DNA of 28,159 bases from Candidatus Saccharimonadota bacterium (GCA_029237755.1 JAQZBT010000001.1:1-28159), one strand, 5' to 3'; shown: positions 6,916 to 15,367, counted from the first letter of the stretch. The notes: generated from the sequence alone by a model not told the origin. Numbers and translations: made by a program.

Positions 6916-7026
6916 ACGGTGCGAAGGGCTTGAGCGAACATAGTAAAGCAAAACACACAGGCAAGTCTTACAAACTAATTCTCAATCAAGCAATGGCCAA
7001 TCTCGGGGAACCCCGAGGATTTTTTT
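6913..7026 (+). ncRNA. possible small RNA between PBP2 and greA
   Basis: TTGACG (6913-6918) is followed 17 nt later by GAACAT (6936-6941), a weak -10. A start near 6948 would give a noncoding RNA of about 78 nt ending in the strong terminator at 7002-7026. It contains no ORF. The alternative is that this is only a long 3' UTR of the mre operon. The interval 6812-6912 otherwise holds a DnaA-box-like TTTTCCACA near 6820 and the repeats at 6886-6915. Confidence 0.25.
7002..7026 (+). terminator. strong intrinsic terminator
   Basis: CTCGGGG (7002-7008) pairs with CCCCGAG (7011-7017). With a realistic GAAC tetraloop the stem has 6 bp. GATTTTTTT follows. It ends the mre operon or the putative small RNA. 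Confidence 0.9.
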
Positions 7027-7034
7027 CACCCTGG

Positions 7035-7043
7035 TGATAGGCT
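7035..7043 (+). promoter_or_regulatory. extended -10 promoter of greA
   Basis: TGA-TAGGCT (7035-7043) matches a TGN extended -10. No -35 is evident because the preceding bases belong to the terminator. The leader would be about 15 nt and includes the SD AAGGAG at 7054-7059. Confidence 0.4.
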
Positions 7044-7064
7044 AATGCTCGAGAAGGAGTGACC

Positions 7065-7532
7065 ATGAATGGTACAAAAAGTGAATTTCACCTGACAGCA
7101 GATGGTCTGCAGGCGCTCAAGGACGAGCTTCAAGAGCTCACGACGTCCAAGCGCGGTGAAATTGCGGAACGTCTGAAGGAGGCCAAAGCTGACGGCGATC
7201 TCAGCGAAAACGCGATGTATGACGCTGCCCGCGACGAGCAGAGTTTCGTAGAGGGTCGCATTTCTGAAATTGAACACATTCTCAAGCATGCTGCGGTAAT
7301 TTCGAACAAGAGTTCATCGGCTGTTGCCCTGGGTTCGAAAGTCCACGTCGAGCTGGAAGAGGGAGAGGTCGAGTACGTTATCGTCGGCTCGACTGAGGCT
7401 AACCCGGACAAGGGCTACATCTCCGACCAGTCGCCGATCGGCAAGGCGCTGCTCGGCAAGAAGAAGGGCGACGAGGTGCACGTTGACGTTCCGTCCGGCA
7501 CCATGACCTACCGCATCAAGCACATCGCCTAG
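7065..7532 (+). CDS. greA: transcription elongation factor GreA
   Basis: 155 aa. ATG at 7065 is preferred over the GTG at 7059 because AAGGAG (7054-7059) overlaps the latter and is correctly spaced from the former. The N-terminal coiled-coil hairpin carries the catalytic tip ADGDLSEN (42-49), whose Asp and Glu coordinate Mg2+ in the RNA polymerase secondary channel so that backtracked RNA is cleaved. The C-terminal FKBP-like domain is seen in ISDQSPIGKALLGKKKGDEV. The gene stands alone between two terminators, so it is probably monocistronic. Length and motifs are normal for the family. Confidence 0.97.
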   Translation: MNGTKSEFHLTADGLQALKDELQELTTSKRGEIAERLKEAKADGDLSENAMYDAARDEQSFVEGRISEIEHILKHAAVISNKSSSAVALGSKVHVELEEGEVEYVIVGSTEANPDKGYISDQSPIGKALLGKKKGDEVHVDVPSGTMTYRIKHIA

Positions 7533-7556
7533 TTTTTACTATCGACACTTCGAATT

Positions 7557-7583
7557 AGCCGCTCTCGCTTGGGGGCGGCTTTT
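7557..7583 (+). terminator. intrinsic terminator after greA
   Basis: AGCCGCTC (7557-7564) pairs with GGGCGGCT (7573-7580) with one G-U pair and an 8-nt loop. TTTT follows. Confidence 0.85.
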
Positions 7584-7586
7584 CCG

Positions 7587-7593
7587 TTAGAAT
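7587..7593 (+). promoter_or_regulatory. -10 element of lysS, implying a leaderless mRNA
   Basis: TTAGAAT ends at 7593, seven nt before the ATG at 7601. No SD is present. The ATG at 7592 overlaps the hexamer itself, so it could not lie within this transcript. Confidence 0.5.
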
Positions 7594-7600
7594 GGGCGGC

Positions 7601-9133
7601 ATGACAGAACCGGTTTCGCGCGACTGGCTGGACAGCCTAGCCGAACAAGTAAATCAACAGTTCCCAGATGGGGAAGTGACCGTCTCAAGCGGCCACTCGC
7701 CGTCTGGCGTGTACCACGTCGGCACGCTGCGCGAGATCATGACGGCCAACGCCATTACTTGGGCACTGAAGCGGGCCGGCCGCCGTGCCAAGCACGTCGA
7801 CTTCGTCGATGATTTTGACGCTTTCCGCAAGGTGCCGGTCGACGTTCCGGAGGAGTGGAAGAAGCATATCGGAGTGCCGCTGCGGCTAGTGCCAGACCCC
7901 TGGGGTGACTGCCATGAGAGCTACGGCGACCACCGCTTGGCCAGCCTCAACGAAGGTCTAGTGCCCTTGGGAGTACAGCCGGACGAGCAGATCTCGGGTT
8001 ACGACAATTATCAGCAAGGGGTTTTCGTCGATCAGATCGTGGCTAGTCTCGACAGGCTGGACGAGGCTCGTCGCATCCTCACCGAAGTCGGTGGCCGCCA
8101 GCTCGACGAGCACTGGGCGCCGGTGCAGATCATGGACGATAATCACAATCTGCGCACCCGTAAGTTTTCCGGCTGGGAAGATGGGAAAGTGAAGTGGAAG
8201 GACCGCGAGGGCCAGACCGGGACGGTCGGACTCGACGAAGGCAAGGTGAAGCTCGACTGGCGGCTAGACTGGCCGGCCCGGTGGGCCAAATTTAAGGTTA
8301 CCGTCGAGCCCTTCGGCCGCGACCATGCTACCAAGGGCGGGTCCTACGACACGGGAGCCGTGCTAGTAGACAAGCTCTACGATGGTAAGGCTCCCTTCCC
8401 GGTGCCATACGAATTTATCAACTCGGTCGGACAGACCAAGAAGATGAGCAAGTCGTCCGGTGACGTGCTGACACCCAAGGATGCTCTCGATGTGATGCCC
8501 CCCGAGATCTTGCGTTACTTTGTGATCGGTTCGCGGCCGTCGCGCACGCTTAGCTTTGATCCCGGCCTCGGCCTGTACACGCTAGTCGACGAGTTTTCGA
8601 AAGTGGCCAACGGGGAGGCGACCGCGGCAGTGGCTTACGCCCACGCCGGTTCGTCCGCTGAAATGATCGCACAGGTGCCTTTCAACCATCTGGTGGCTGT
8701 GTACCAGGCGGCCCGTCAGCAACCGGTCGAGGTGAAGGCCATTCTGGAGCGGACGGGTTACGCCGAGGCGGCCAAGGAGCAGTGGCCGGTGGTCGAGCGC
8801 GAGCTGGCGTTCGTACACAACTGGCTCGAGAAGTATGCTCCAGACAGCGTGAAGTTTAAGGTCCATGATGAGCTGCCCGATGTGAAGTTGTCCGATGAGC
8901 AGCGCCAGGCACTGACCGAGTTGGCTCAGGCCATCGAGGCAAAGAAGCTCGACGGACAGGGCATGCATGACGCGGTCTACGCGGCAGCCGAAGCGGCCGG
9001 CATCAAGGCCAGTCAGGTGTTCCAGGTGATTTATCGAGCGCTTCTGAACCAGGACTCCGGACCGAAGGCGGGATGGTTCCTGGCCAGCTTGGATCAGGAG
9101 TGGCTAGTGGACCGTCTCCGCTTGTCAAAATAG
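7601..9133 (+). CDS. lysS: class I lysyl-tRNA synthetase
   Basis: 510 aa when started at ATG 7601 (MTEPVSRDW); a start at 7592 would overlap the -10. It charges tRNA-Lys with lysine. The fold is class I: the HIGH-like signature HSPSGVYHVG (32-41) is followed by TLREIMTAN, and KMSKS lies at 281-285. This is the class I (archaeal-type) LysRS, unrelated to the class II LysRS of most bacteria. The C-terminal part is alpha-helical, as in class I enzymes. The gene has its own promoter and is followed by a hairpin terminator. It may be the only LysRS of the cell, but one window cannot show that. Confidence 0.96.
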   Translation: MTEPVSRDWLDSLAEQVNQQFPDGEVTVSSGHSPSGVYHVGTLREIMTANAITWALKRAGRRAKHVDFVDDFDAFRKVPVDVPEEWKKHIGVPLRLVPDPWGDCHESYGDHRLASLNEGLVPLGVQPDEQISGYDNYQQGVFVDQIVASLDRLDEARRILTEVGGRQLDEHWAPVQIMDDNHNLRTRKFSGWEDGKVKWKDREGQTGTVGLDEGKVKLDWRLDWPARWAKFKVTVEPFGRDHATKGGSYDTGAVLVDKLYDGKAPFPVPYEFINSVGQTKKMSKSSGDVLTPKDALDVMPPEILRYFVIGSRPSRTLSFDPGLGLYTLVDEFSKVANGEATAAVAYAHAGSSAEMIAQVPFNHLVAVYQAARQQPVEVKAILERTGYAEAAKEQWPVVERELAFVHNWLEKYAPDSVKFKVHDELPDVKLSDEQRQALTELAQAIEAKKLDGQGMHDAVYAAAEAAGIKASQVFQVIYRALLNQDSGPKAGWFLASLDQEWLVDRLRLSK

Positions 9134-9161
9134 CGCAAAAATGGAATGATATGCGAACAAG

Positions 9162-9182
9162 GGGCCGGTAGCGCCGGCCTTT
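9162..9182 (+). terminator. intrinsic terminator after lysS
   Basis: GGCCGG (9163-9168) pairs with CCGGCC (9174-9179) around TAGCG, with TTT after the stem. Confidence 0.7.
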
Positions 9183-9206
9183 CGCGCACATACGAGTAGG
9201 GGAGAG

Positions 9207-9707
9207 ATGAACCTCGACCAATTACGTGAGCGGTGCCACGTGGTGCCGGTAAATAACTATTGGGTACTGTTCGGCGATATCCTCGCCAATGAAGACCACG
9301 CCATGGTGATCAAGATCGATACGGTGTGTGAGGCTTGCTACTACTGCTGCATCGAGACGACGCGACGAGTGGTGCTGCCGACCTGGATCAAGGGCCGGTT
9401 ACATGTCAGCGCTGTCGTAGCGATGTGCGCGTGGTGCTACCAGGCTTGGGAGCGCTTGCCACTTGATGCGCCGTACGATCTACTTCTGGAAGCGTGCTGG
9501 CGCAATCGAGCCAGACGCTTGGGCCTGGTCTACGGCGGGGTAGGAAATACCGTGAGGACTCACGCGAATTTGCGGGAAGATCTATTCCCGGATTTAATCG
9601 CTCAAGCTCGTCAGCTCTTGCCCGAGCAGCCGCTGGCTAAACCGGAGCCGGTCTCACTGGAATCATGGCTCGCTGGGGTCAATGCTCTGCTGGACGAAGC
9701 GTCCTGA
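9207..9707 (+). CDS. orphan protein with CxxC-type cysteine clusters
   Basis: 166 aa; ATG at 9207 has AGGGGAG 5 nt upstream. I do not recognise the family. Cysteines cluster as CEACYYCC (Cys41, 44, 47, 48) and CAWC (Cys74, 77), with a further Cys97. The paired CxxC motifs about 30 residues apart suggest a zinc-ribbon or knuckle. The first 40 residues look like a small alpha/beta fold and the C-terminal half is helical (LFPDLIAQARQLLPEQ, LAGVNALLDEAS). There is no signal peptide. It stands alone between two terminator hairpins, so context gives no function. Metal binding is inferred from cysteine spacing only. Confidence 0.8.
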   Translation: MNLDQLRERCHVVPVNNYWVLFGDILANEDHAMVIKIDTVCEACYYCCIETTRRVVLPTWIKGRLHVSAVVAMCAWCYQAWERLPLDAPYDLLLEACWRNRARRLGLVYGGVGNTVRTHANLREDLFPDLIAQARQLLPEQPLAKPEPVSLESWLAGVNALLDEAS

Positions 9708-9724
9708 CTCCCGTAGCTCAGTCA

Positions 9725-9777
9725 AAGAGCCTGTATTCGGTTTACCGGATACGGGCTCTTGCCACGTTTGAGTGGCA
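9725..9777 (+). terminator. double-hairpin terminator
   Basis: A 16-bp stem with two G-U pairs (9725-9740 with 9745-9760, loop TTTA) is followed by a second 6-bp hairpin (TGCCAC 9760-9765, GTGGCA 9772-9777). The U tract is poor (CTCTTG), so termination efficiency is uncertain despite the strong stem. Confidence 0.6.
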
Positions 9778-9795
9778 GGCAAGCCACGCTGGAAG

Positions 9796-9801
9796 TATAA
9801 T
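9796..9801 (+). promoter_or_regulatory. consensus -10 of serS close to the start codon
   Basis: A perfect TATAAT ends at 9801, nine nt before the serS ATG at 9811. The start site should fall near 9808-9811, leaving a leader of 0-3 nt and no room for an SD. Confidence 0.6.
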
Positions 9802-9810
9802 CGAGGCACT

Positions 9811-11043
9811 ATGATAGATATACGAGACCTCCGCACAAACCCTGACCAATACCGCCAAGCCGCCAAACAGAAGGGCATAGGTGAGAGTTCGGTGGATGCC
9901 GCGCTGAAGCTTGATGAGCAACGCCGCGAGCTGCTGGTGAAGGTAGAGGAGGGGAGAGCTGCCCTCAACGTCAAAGGCAAGCCGACACCGGAGGAGCTGG
10001 AGAAGCTGCAGCAGACCAAGACCGAGTTGGCTGAGCTCGAGGCCAAATTGGCAAAAATAGAAGCGGAGTTTGACGACCAGGTCGGCCGCATTCCCAACCT
10101 GCTCGCGCCCGGTACGCCCGAAGGTGGCGAGGAAGACAACCGCGAGGAGCGGCGCTGGGGCGAGCACGTCAAATTTGAGTTTGAGCCCAAGGACCACCTG
10201 GCGATTGCTGAGGCCAACGGTTGGATCGACTTCGAAAGCGGCGCCAAAGTGGCCGGCAGCAAGTTCTATTTCCTGTTTGGCGCGCTAGTGCGCCTGGAAG
10301 TTGCGGTCACTCAATTTGTACTCGACCTGTTGGAGCAAGAGGGCTTCGTGCCGGTGATGGTGCCAAACATGGTCAGTACGAAAGTGGCCTCCGGTACCGG
10401 CTATCTGCCGCGCGGCGAAGAGCGCCAAATCTACAAGATCGAGGGTGAGGACCTCAACCTGATTGCCACATCCGAGATGCCGCTGACGGGTTTGCACGCC
10501 GACGAGATTATGGATGCCAAGAATCTACCCAAAGTCTATGTGGGCTACAGTCCCGCCTACCGCATGGAAGCCGGCGCTTATGGCAAGTACTCCAAAGGCC
10601 TCTACCGGGTACATCAATTCAACAAACTCGAGATGTACGTCTTCTGCTTGCCTGAGGAAAGTGCCAAGTGGCATGAGAAATTGGTCAAATTAGAAGAAGA
10701 TATCTGCCAAGCTCTGGAACTACCCTATAGGGTAGTCAGAATAGCTGCCGGTGACATGGGCGGCGCAGCGTATGAGAAGTATGACGTTGAGTACTGGAGC
10801 CCGCTCGAGAACACCTACCGTGAGTTGATGAGCTGCTCCAATGTGACTGACTACCAGGCCCGGCGACTCGGCATTCGCTACCGCGATGCTGAAGGTAAGC
10901 CAAAATTCGTTCACACACTGAATGGTACGGCGGCCGCGTTTAGCCGGCTGCCCATCGCCTTGCTGGAGAACCATCAGCAAGCCGACGGCAGCGTGCACGT
11001 GCCCCTCGTACTGCAAAAGTATTACGGGAGGGACAGCTTATGA
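9811..11043 (+). CDS. serS: seryl-tRNA synthetase
   Basis: 410 aa from ATG 9811 (MIDIRDLRTN, the usual SerRS beginning). An upstream in-frame GTG at 9772 lies in the terminator hairpin and before the promoter, so it is rejected. The N-terminal tRNA-binding coiled coil covers about 25-105. The class II catalytic core shows motif 2 (YRMEAGAYGKYSKGLYRVHQF) and motif 3 (NGTAAAFSRLPIALLEN). It charges tRNA-Ser and tRNA-Sec-type substrates with serine. Its stop overlaps the hpf start (ATGATGA), so the two are co-transcribed and probably coupled. Confidence 0.97.
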   Translation: MIDIRDLRTNPDQYRQAAKQKGIGESSVDAALKLDEQRRELLVKVEEGRAALNVKGKPTPEELEKLQQTKTELAELEAKLAKIEAEFDDQVGRIPNLLAPGTPEGGEEDNREERRWGEHVKFEFEPKDHLAIAEANGWIDFESGAKVAGSKFYFLFGALVRLEVAVTQFVLDLLEQEGFVPVMVPNMVSTKVASGTGYLPRGEERQIYKIEGEDLNLIATSEMPLTGLHADEIMDAKNLPKVYVGYSPAYRMEAGAYGKYSKGLYRVHQFNKLEMYVFCLPEESAKWHEKLVKLEEDICQALELPYRVVRIAAGDMGGAAYEKYDVEYWSPLENTYRELMSCSNVTDYQARRLGIRYRDAEGKPKFVHTLNGTAAAFSRLPIALLENHQQADGSVHVPLVLQKYYGRDSL

Positions 11044-11441
11044 TGAAGGTCGATTTGACCGCGCGGAACTATGAACTGGACGATAAAGTAAGAGCCTACG
11101 TCGAAGAGAAGCTCGGTGGACTCGACAAATACCTGCCGCGACATGTGCGCGGCATTAGTGTTTGTGACGTGATATTGACCGATGATCCCAGCGGCCGGGA
11201 AGACAATCGTTATGTCTGTGAAGGGATCGTGACGGTTGGCGGAACGAGACTGGTGAGCCGGGAAGGGACGATCAATATCTTTGCCGCTGTCGACATAGTC
11301 GAAGCCAAACTCAAATCTCAGATGGCCAAGTACAAAGAGAAGCACACCACTGAGCCGCGGCGACTGCGCATGCTGTCGCGTTTGCGCGGGCAGGGTCCGG
11401 ATCCTGAAACCACGCCGGTGGAGCCCGGCGCCGAGGCTTAG
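11040..11441 (+). CDS. hpf: ribosome hibernation promoting factor, short form
   Basis: 133 aa. GGGAGGGA (11026-11033) lies 6 nt before the ATG at 11040; ATG 11043 is an equivalent alternative. It has the RaiA/HPF fold: a beta strand (MMKVDLTARNYEL), a helix (DDKVRAYVEEKLGGLDKYL), then beta strands and a helix (IFAAVDIVEAKLKSQMAKYKEK). The protein binds the decoding centre of idle 30S subunits. It lacks the C-terminal dimerisation domain of long HPF and ends in a Pro/Glu-rich tail. It overlaps serS by 4 nt, linking it to translation. Confidence 0.93.
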   Translation: MMKVDLTARNYELDDKVRAYVEEKLGGLDKYLPRHVRGISVCDVILTDDPSGREDNRYVCEGIVTVGGTRLVSREGTINIFAAVDIVEAKLKSQMAKYKEKHTTEPRRLRMLSRLRGQGPDPETTPVEPGAEA

Positions 11442-11482
11442 AGCCGTCACGATTTCTCTTAGGCCTCTCGAAGCCGATAGTG

Positions 11483-11488
11483 TATCCT
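11483..11488 (+). promoter_or_regulatory. -10-like element of secA, implying a leaderless mRNA
   Basis: TATCCT (11483-11488) is separated by exactly 7 nt from the secA ATG at 11496, as for lysS. No SD precedes the ATG. No clear -35 is visible. Confidence 0.4.
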
Positions 11489-11495
11489 AGACTGC

Positions 11496-14081
11496 ATGAG
11501 AAACCTCATAACAAAAATTATTGGTGATCCCAGTGTCCGAGAGGTGAAACGAGCTCAGAGCATCGTTTCGAAAGTAAATGCACAAGAAGAGGCCATGAAG
11601 GCCTTGTCCGATGCTGAACTTAAGGGCCTGACCGATAAATTCAAGGAACGCCTGACCGGCGGTGAATCGCTCGATAGCATTTTGCCAGAGGCATTTGCTG
11701 CGATTCGTGAAGCGTCCAGCCGCGTCGTGAACATGCGGCACTTTGATGTGCAGTTGGTCGGTGGTTTTGTCCTGCACAGCGGGAAGATCGCCGAGATGCG
11801 CACTGGTGAAGGTAAGACGCTGGTGGCTACGGCGCCCAGCTACCTCAATGCCTTGACCGGAAAGGGAGTGCACGTTGTCACGGTCAACGATTACCTGGCA
11901 TCGTTGCACGCCGGATGGATGGACCAGGTCTACCGGGCGCTCGGCATGACGACCGGCGTCATCGTCCATGATGCTGCCTTTATATATGACCCCGAATACA
12001 CCAGTGAAGAGCACGGTGACGACCGGCTGAACCACTTGCGTCCCGTTACCCGGGCCGAGGCCTACCAGGCCGATATTACCTACGGTACCAATAATGAGTT
12101 TGGCTTTGACTACCTGCGCGACAACATGGTCGACGACCTGTCGCGGATGGTGCAGCGGCCACTCCACTACGCCATCGTGGACGAGGTCGACTCGATCCTA
12201 ATTGATGAGGCGCGGACGCCGCTGATCATCTCGGCGCCTGCCAACGAGGCGACCGATAAATACTACGAGTTTGCCAAGCTTGCCGCCGGCCTGAAGCCCG
12301 AGCAGGACTACACTATCGACGAGAAGTTGAAGGCCGTCTCGTTGACCGATGAAGGCGTCGAGTCACTCGAGCGCAAGTTGGGCGTGGACAATATGTATGA
12401 GGCCGGCCGGATTGATGACATCCATCACATCGAGCAGGCCGTGCGCGCCCAGGCACTCTATAAGATCGACCGTGACTACGTCATCCGGGACGGCGAAGTT
12501 ATCATCGTTGACGAGTTCACCGGACGTTTGATGCCGGGACGGCGCTGGAGCGACGGGTTGCACCAGGCGGTCGAGGCCAAGGAGCGCGTCCAGATCCAGC
12601 AGGAATCGCTGACGCTGGCGACCATTACCTTCCAGAACTATTTCCGGTTGTACGAGAAGCTGGCGGGTATGACGGGTACGGCTGAGACCGAGAAGGAAGA
12701 ATTCTACAAGATTTATACCCTCGATGTCGTGACGATTCCAACGCACCGGCCGATGGTGCGCAAGGACCTGCCGGACCGGATCTACAAGACCGAGGACGGT
12801 AAGTTCCGCGCGGTAGCCAAAGAGGTCGCGGAGCTAAACAAGCAGGGCCGGCCGGTGCTGATCGGTACGGTATCGATTGCCAAGAACGAACTGCTGAGCC
12901 ATTACCTCAAGCAATTGAACGTACCGCACGAGGTGCTAAACGCTAAGAACAACGAGGCTGAGGCTGCCATCATCGCGGCCGCTGGTCAGGAGGGCGCGGT
13001 GACGTTGGCGACCAACATCGCCGGCCGCGGTACCGACATTGTGTTGGGCGAGGGAGTCGATAAGCTGGGCGGCCTGCACGTGCTGGGTACTGAGCGTCAC
13101 GAGTCACGCCGCATCGACAACCAGCTGCGGGGACGGTCGGGACGACAGGGCGACCAGGGTTCGAGCCAGTTCTACGTCTCGCTGGATGACGACCTGATGC
13201 GCATCTTTGGCTCGGAACGCATCGCCGGCATCATGGACACCCTGGGACTCGACGAAGAGACACCGATCGAGAACAAGCTGGTGTCGCGTTCGCTTGAAGG
13301 CGCCCAGAAGAAGGTCGAAGGCCACAACTTTGATACCCGCAAGCAGCTCGTGGAGTACGACGACGTCATGAACCGGCACCGCGAAGTCATCTACAGTCGC
13401 CGCCGCAAGGCGTTGGCCAACGAGAGCTTGCGCGATGACATCCTCGAAATGATCCGCAAAGAGGTCTCGGCGATGGTGCAGGCTCATACCGATGCCCGCA
13501 CGTCCGTGACTGACCACGATGCCCTCAAGGGCGCCGTCGAGGCGATCCTGCCCGTGGATGCGGAGCTGGCGGCCAAGCTGGAGCAGGCTCACCTGTCGGA
13601 GATGACCGACATCGTCGTGGATGCGGCTACGGAGTTGTACGACCGGCGGGCAGAAGAGTTCGGGCCGCAGGTGACGACGATGGTAGAGCGGTTTACTTAC
13701 GTAAACTCACTCGATCGGTTATGGATACAGCACCTGGAGGCGATGGAGAGCGTACGTAGCGGTATCGGACTGCGGGCGATTGGCCAGCGCGACCCGCTGG
13801 TAGAGTATAAGCGTGAAGGTTTCCGTATGTTCAAGCAATTGTTGGGACTACTCGATGCGGAGGTCGCGACGACTATTTTCAAGATTGAGGTGCGGCAGCA
13901 GCCGGAGGCACTGCCGGTAGAGACGGCCCTGACCCGGGCGGCGGAGCAGGCGAGTACCAATGTGAGCGGTGATGGCACTGAGGCCAATCCTCAGGGATCA
14001 CGAGCCGAGCGGCGTAACCGAGCCGCGGCCACTCCGGGAATGACAAGCGCGACCAAGAAAAAGCGTAAGAAGCGGAGGTAG
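11496..14081 (+). CDS. secA: protein translocase ATPase SecA
   Basis: 861 aa. SecA is the motor that pushes unfolded secretory proteins through SecYEG. Motifs in order are Walker A GEGKT (104-108), DEVD (229-232) followed by SILIDEARTPLIIS, and the second nucleotide-binding fold with TNIAGRGTDI. The C-terminus ends in a very basic tail (TKKKRKKRR) and lacks the cysteine zinc-binding SecB-interaction motif, as is common where SecB is absent. The ATG follows a -10 by 7 nt with no SD. murD starts 6 nt after the stop, so the two form an operon. The LPxTG proteins downstream are likely substrates. Confidence 0.98.
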   Translation: MRNLITKIIGDPSVREVKRAQSIVSKVNAQEEAMKALSDAELKGLTDKFKERLTGGESLDSILPEAFAAIREASSRVVNMRHFDVQLVGGFVLHSGKIAEMRTGEGKTLVATAPSYLNALTGKGVHVVTVNDYLASLHAGWMDQVYRALGMTTGVIVHDAAFIYDPEYTSEEHGDDRLNHLRPVTRAEAYQADITYGTNNEFGFDYLRDNMVDDLSRMVQRPLHYAIVDEVDSILIDEARTPLIISAPANEATDKYYEFAKLAAGLKPEQDYTIDEKLKAVSLTDEGVESLERKLGVDNMYEAGRIDDIHHIEQAVRAQALYKIDRDYVIRDGEVIIVDEFTGRLMPGRRWSDGLHQAVEAKERVQIQQESLTLATITFQNYFRLYEKLAGMTGTAETEKEEFYKIYTLDVVTIPTHRPMVRKDLPDRIYKTEDGKFRAVAKEVAELNKQGRPVLIGTVSIAKNELLSHYLKQLNVPHEVLNAKNNEAEAAIIAAAGQEGAVTLATNIAGRGTDIVLGEGVDKLGGLHVLGTERHESRRIDNQLRGRSGRQGDQGSSQFYVSLDDDLMRIFGSERIAGIMDTLGLDEETPIENKLVSRSLEGAQKKVEGHNFDTRKQLVEYDDVMNRHREVIYSRRRKALANESLRDDILEMIRKEVSAMVQAHTDARTSVTDHDALKGAVEAILPVDAELAAKLEQAHLSEMTDIVVDAATELYDRRAEEFGPQVTTMVERFTYVNSLDRLWIQHLEAMESVRSGIGLRAIGQRDPLVEYKREGFRMFKQLLGLLDAEVATTIFKIEVRQQPEALPVETALTRAAEQASTNVSGDGTEANPQGSRAERRNRAAATPGMTSATKKKRKKRR

Positions 14082-14086
14082 TACCG

Positions 14087-15367
14087 ATGAAGGTGGCGAT
14101 CATCGGTTACGGCGTCGAAGGACAGGCCGCCCATAAGTATTGGGGCGCCAAGGGTGCGGATATTACGATCCGCGACCAGAATGAGCTGAAGGGACTGGCG
14201 CCTGGTGCGACCATCAAGACCGGCGATGACTACTTGTCGGGGCTGGACGATTACGATCTGGTCGTGCGCACCGCTAGCGTTAAGCCATGGCTGATCAAGA
14301 CTAAAGCGCCGGTGACAACCGTCGTAAAGGAGTTTACGCAGAAGTGTCCGGCCCGCATCATCGGGGTGACCGGTACGAAAGGGAAGGGGACTACCTCTAC
14401 ATTGATCGCCCGCATTTTGGGCGAGGCGGCCTGGCGGACGTGGCTGGGTGGCAACATCGGCACTGTACCGCTCGATTTCCTGAGTAAGGTGAGGGCGAAC
14501 CACATGGTGATTCTGGAGCTGTCTAGTTTCCAGCTCATGGACCTCGACCTGAGCCCGCATATTGCAGTAAGCCTGATGATCGAGCCGGAGCATATGGACT
14601 GGCACCGCAACCTGCGCGAGTACGTGGCAGCCAAAGGAAATATCTTCTGGCACCAGCGGCCTGAAGACGTAGCTGTCTACAATGCCCACAACGACTATTC
14701 CACGCAGATCGCCCAACTCTCACCCGGCACTCGGATCCCGTACCTCGAGTCTCCCGGGGCCAAGATTGAGGGTGACCGCATCGTGATCGACGGCGTTGAG
14801 ATTTGCCGGACCGACGAGGTGGGGCTGTTGGGACCGCACAACCTGGAGAACATCTGCGCCGCCATCACAGCGACCTGGCAGCTGGTCGAGCAGAATCCTG
14901 AGCCGGCGCGGCGGGCGGTCAAGGCCTTCACGGGTCTGGAGCATCGGCTGGAGCTCGTGCGCGAGCTGGGCCGGGTGCGCTACTACGACGACTCGTTTTC
15001 GACAACTCCCGAGACGGCCATCGCGGCGCTGAAATCTTTTGCCGAGCCCAAAGTTATTATTCTTGGAGGATCTGACAAAAAGTCGGACTACGCTGCACTA
15101 GGCAGGGCAGTGAAAGCTGCCAATGTCCGCTATGTGGTCTTGGTGGGGCAGATGGCAGGGAAGATCAAAACGGCACTGGAAGAGGCCGGGTTCAATAAGA
15201 TCATCATGGGTCCGAGCAAGATGCCGGAGATCGTGAGTTCCGCCCGCGCACTCACCGAACCGGGTGATGTAATCCTATTGTCACCGGCCTGCGCCTCGTT
15301 TGACCTGTTCGCAAACTACAAGGACCGGGGCGAGCAGTTCCAGGCGGCCGTGAAGGCTCTGCGCTAG
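14087..15367 (+). CDS. murD: UDP-MurNAc-L-Ala--D-Glu ligase MurD
   Basis: 426 aa. It adds D-glutamate to UDP-N-acetylmuramoyl-L-alanine in the cytoplasm. The N-terminal Rossmann-like domain (MKVAIIGYGVEGQAAHKYW) is followed by the ATP loop GVTGTKGKGTTST, the central-domain LGGNIGTVPLDFL and LELSSFQL, EHRLELVRELGRVRYYDDSF, and the C-terminal LGGSDKKSDYAAL. This pattern is MurD rather than MurC, E or F. It is separated from the other wall genes of the window and sits 6 nt behind secA. A GGAGGTAG SD precedes the ATG. Confidence 0.95.
   Translation: MKVAIIGYGVEGQAAHKYWGAKGADITIRDQNELKGLAPGATIKTGDDYLSGLDDYDLVVRTASVKPWLIKTKAPVTTVVKEFTQKCPARIIGVTGTKGKGTTSTLIARILGEAAWRTWLGGNIGTVPLDFLSKVRANHMVILELSSFQLMDLDLSPHIAVSLMIEPEHMDWHRNLREYVAAKGNIFWHQRPEDVAVYNAHNDYSTQIAQLSPGTRIPYLESPGAKIEGDRIVIDGVEICRTDEVGLLGPHNLENICAAITATWQLVEQNPEPARRAVKAFTGLEHRLELVRELGRVRYYDDSFSTTPETAIAALKSFAEPKVIILGGSDKKSDYAALGRAVKAANVRYVVLVGQMAGKIKTALEEAGFNKIIMGPSKMPEIVSSARALTEPGDVILLSPACASFDLFANYKDRGEQFQAAVKALR

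Noticed and set aside
9712..9760. tRNA-like start (GTAGCTCAGT with a GCTC/GAGC D-arm)
   Set aside because: No matching acceptor stem and no T-arm (GGTTCGA-type) follow. The bases are better explained by the 16-bp terminator stem, though a decayed tRNA fragment cannot be excluded.
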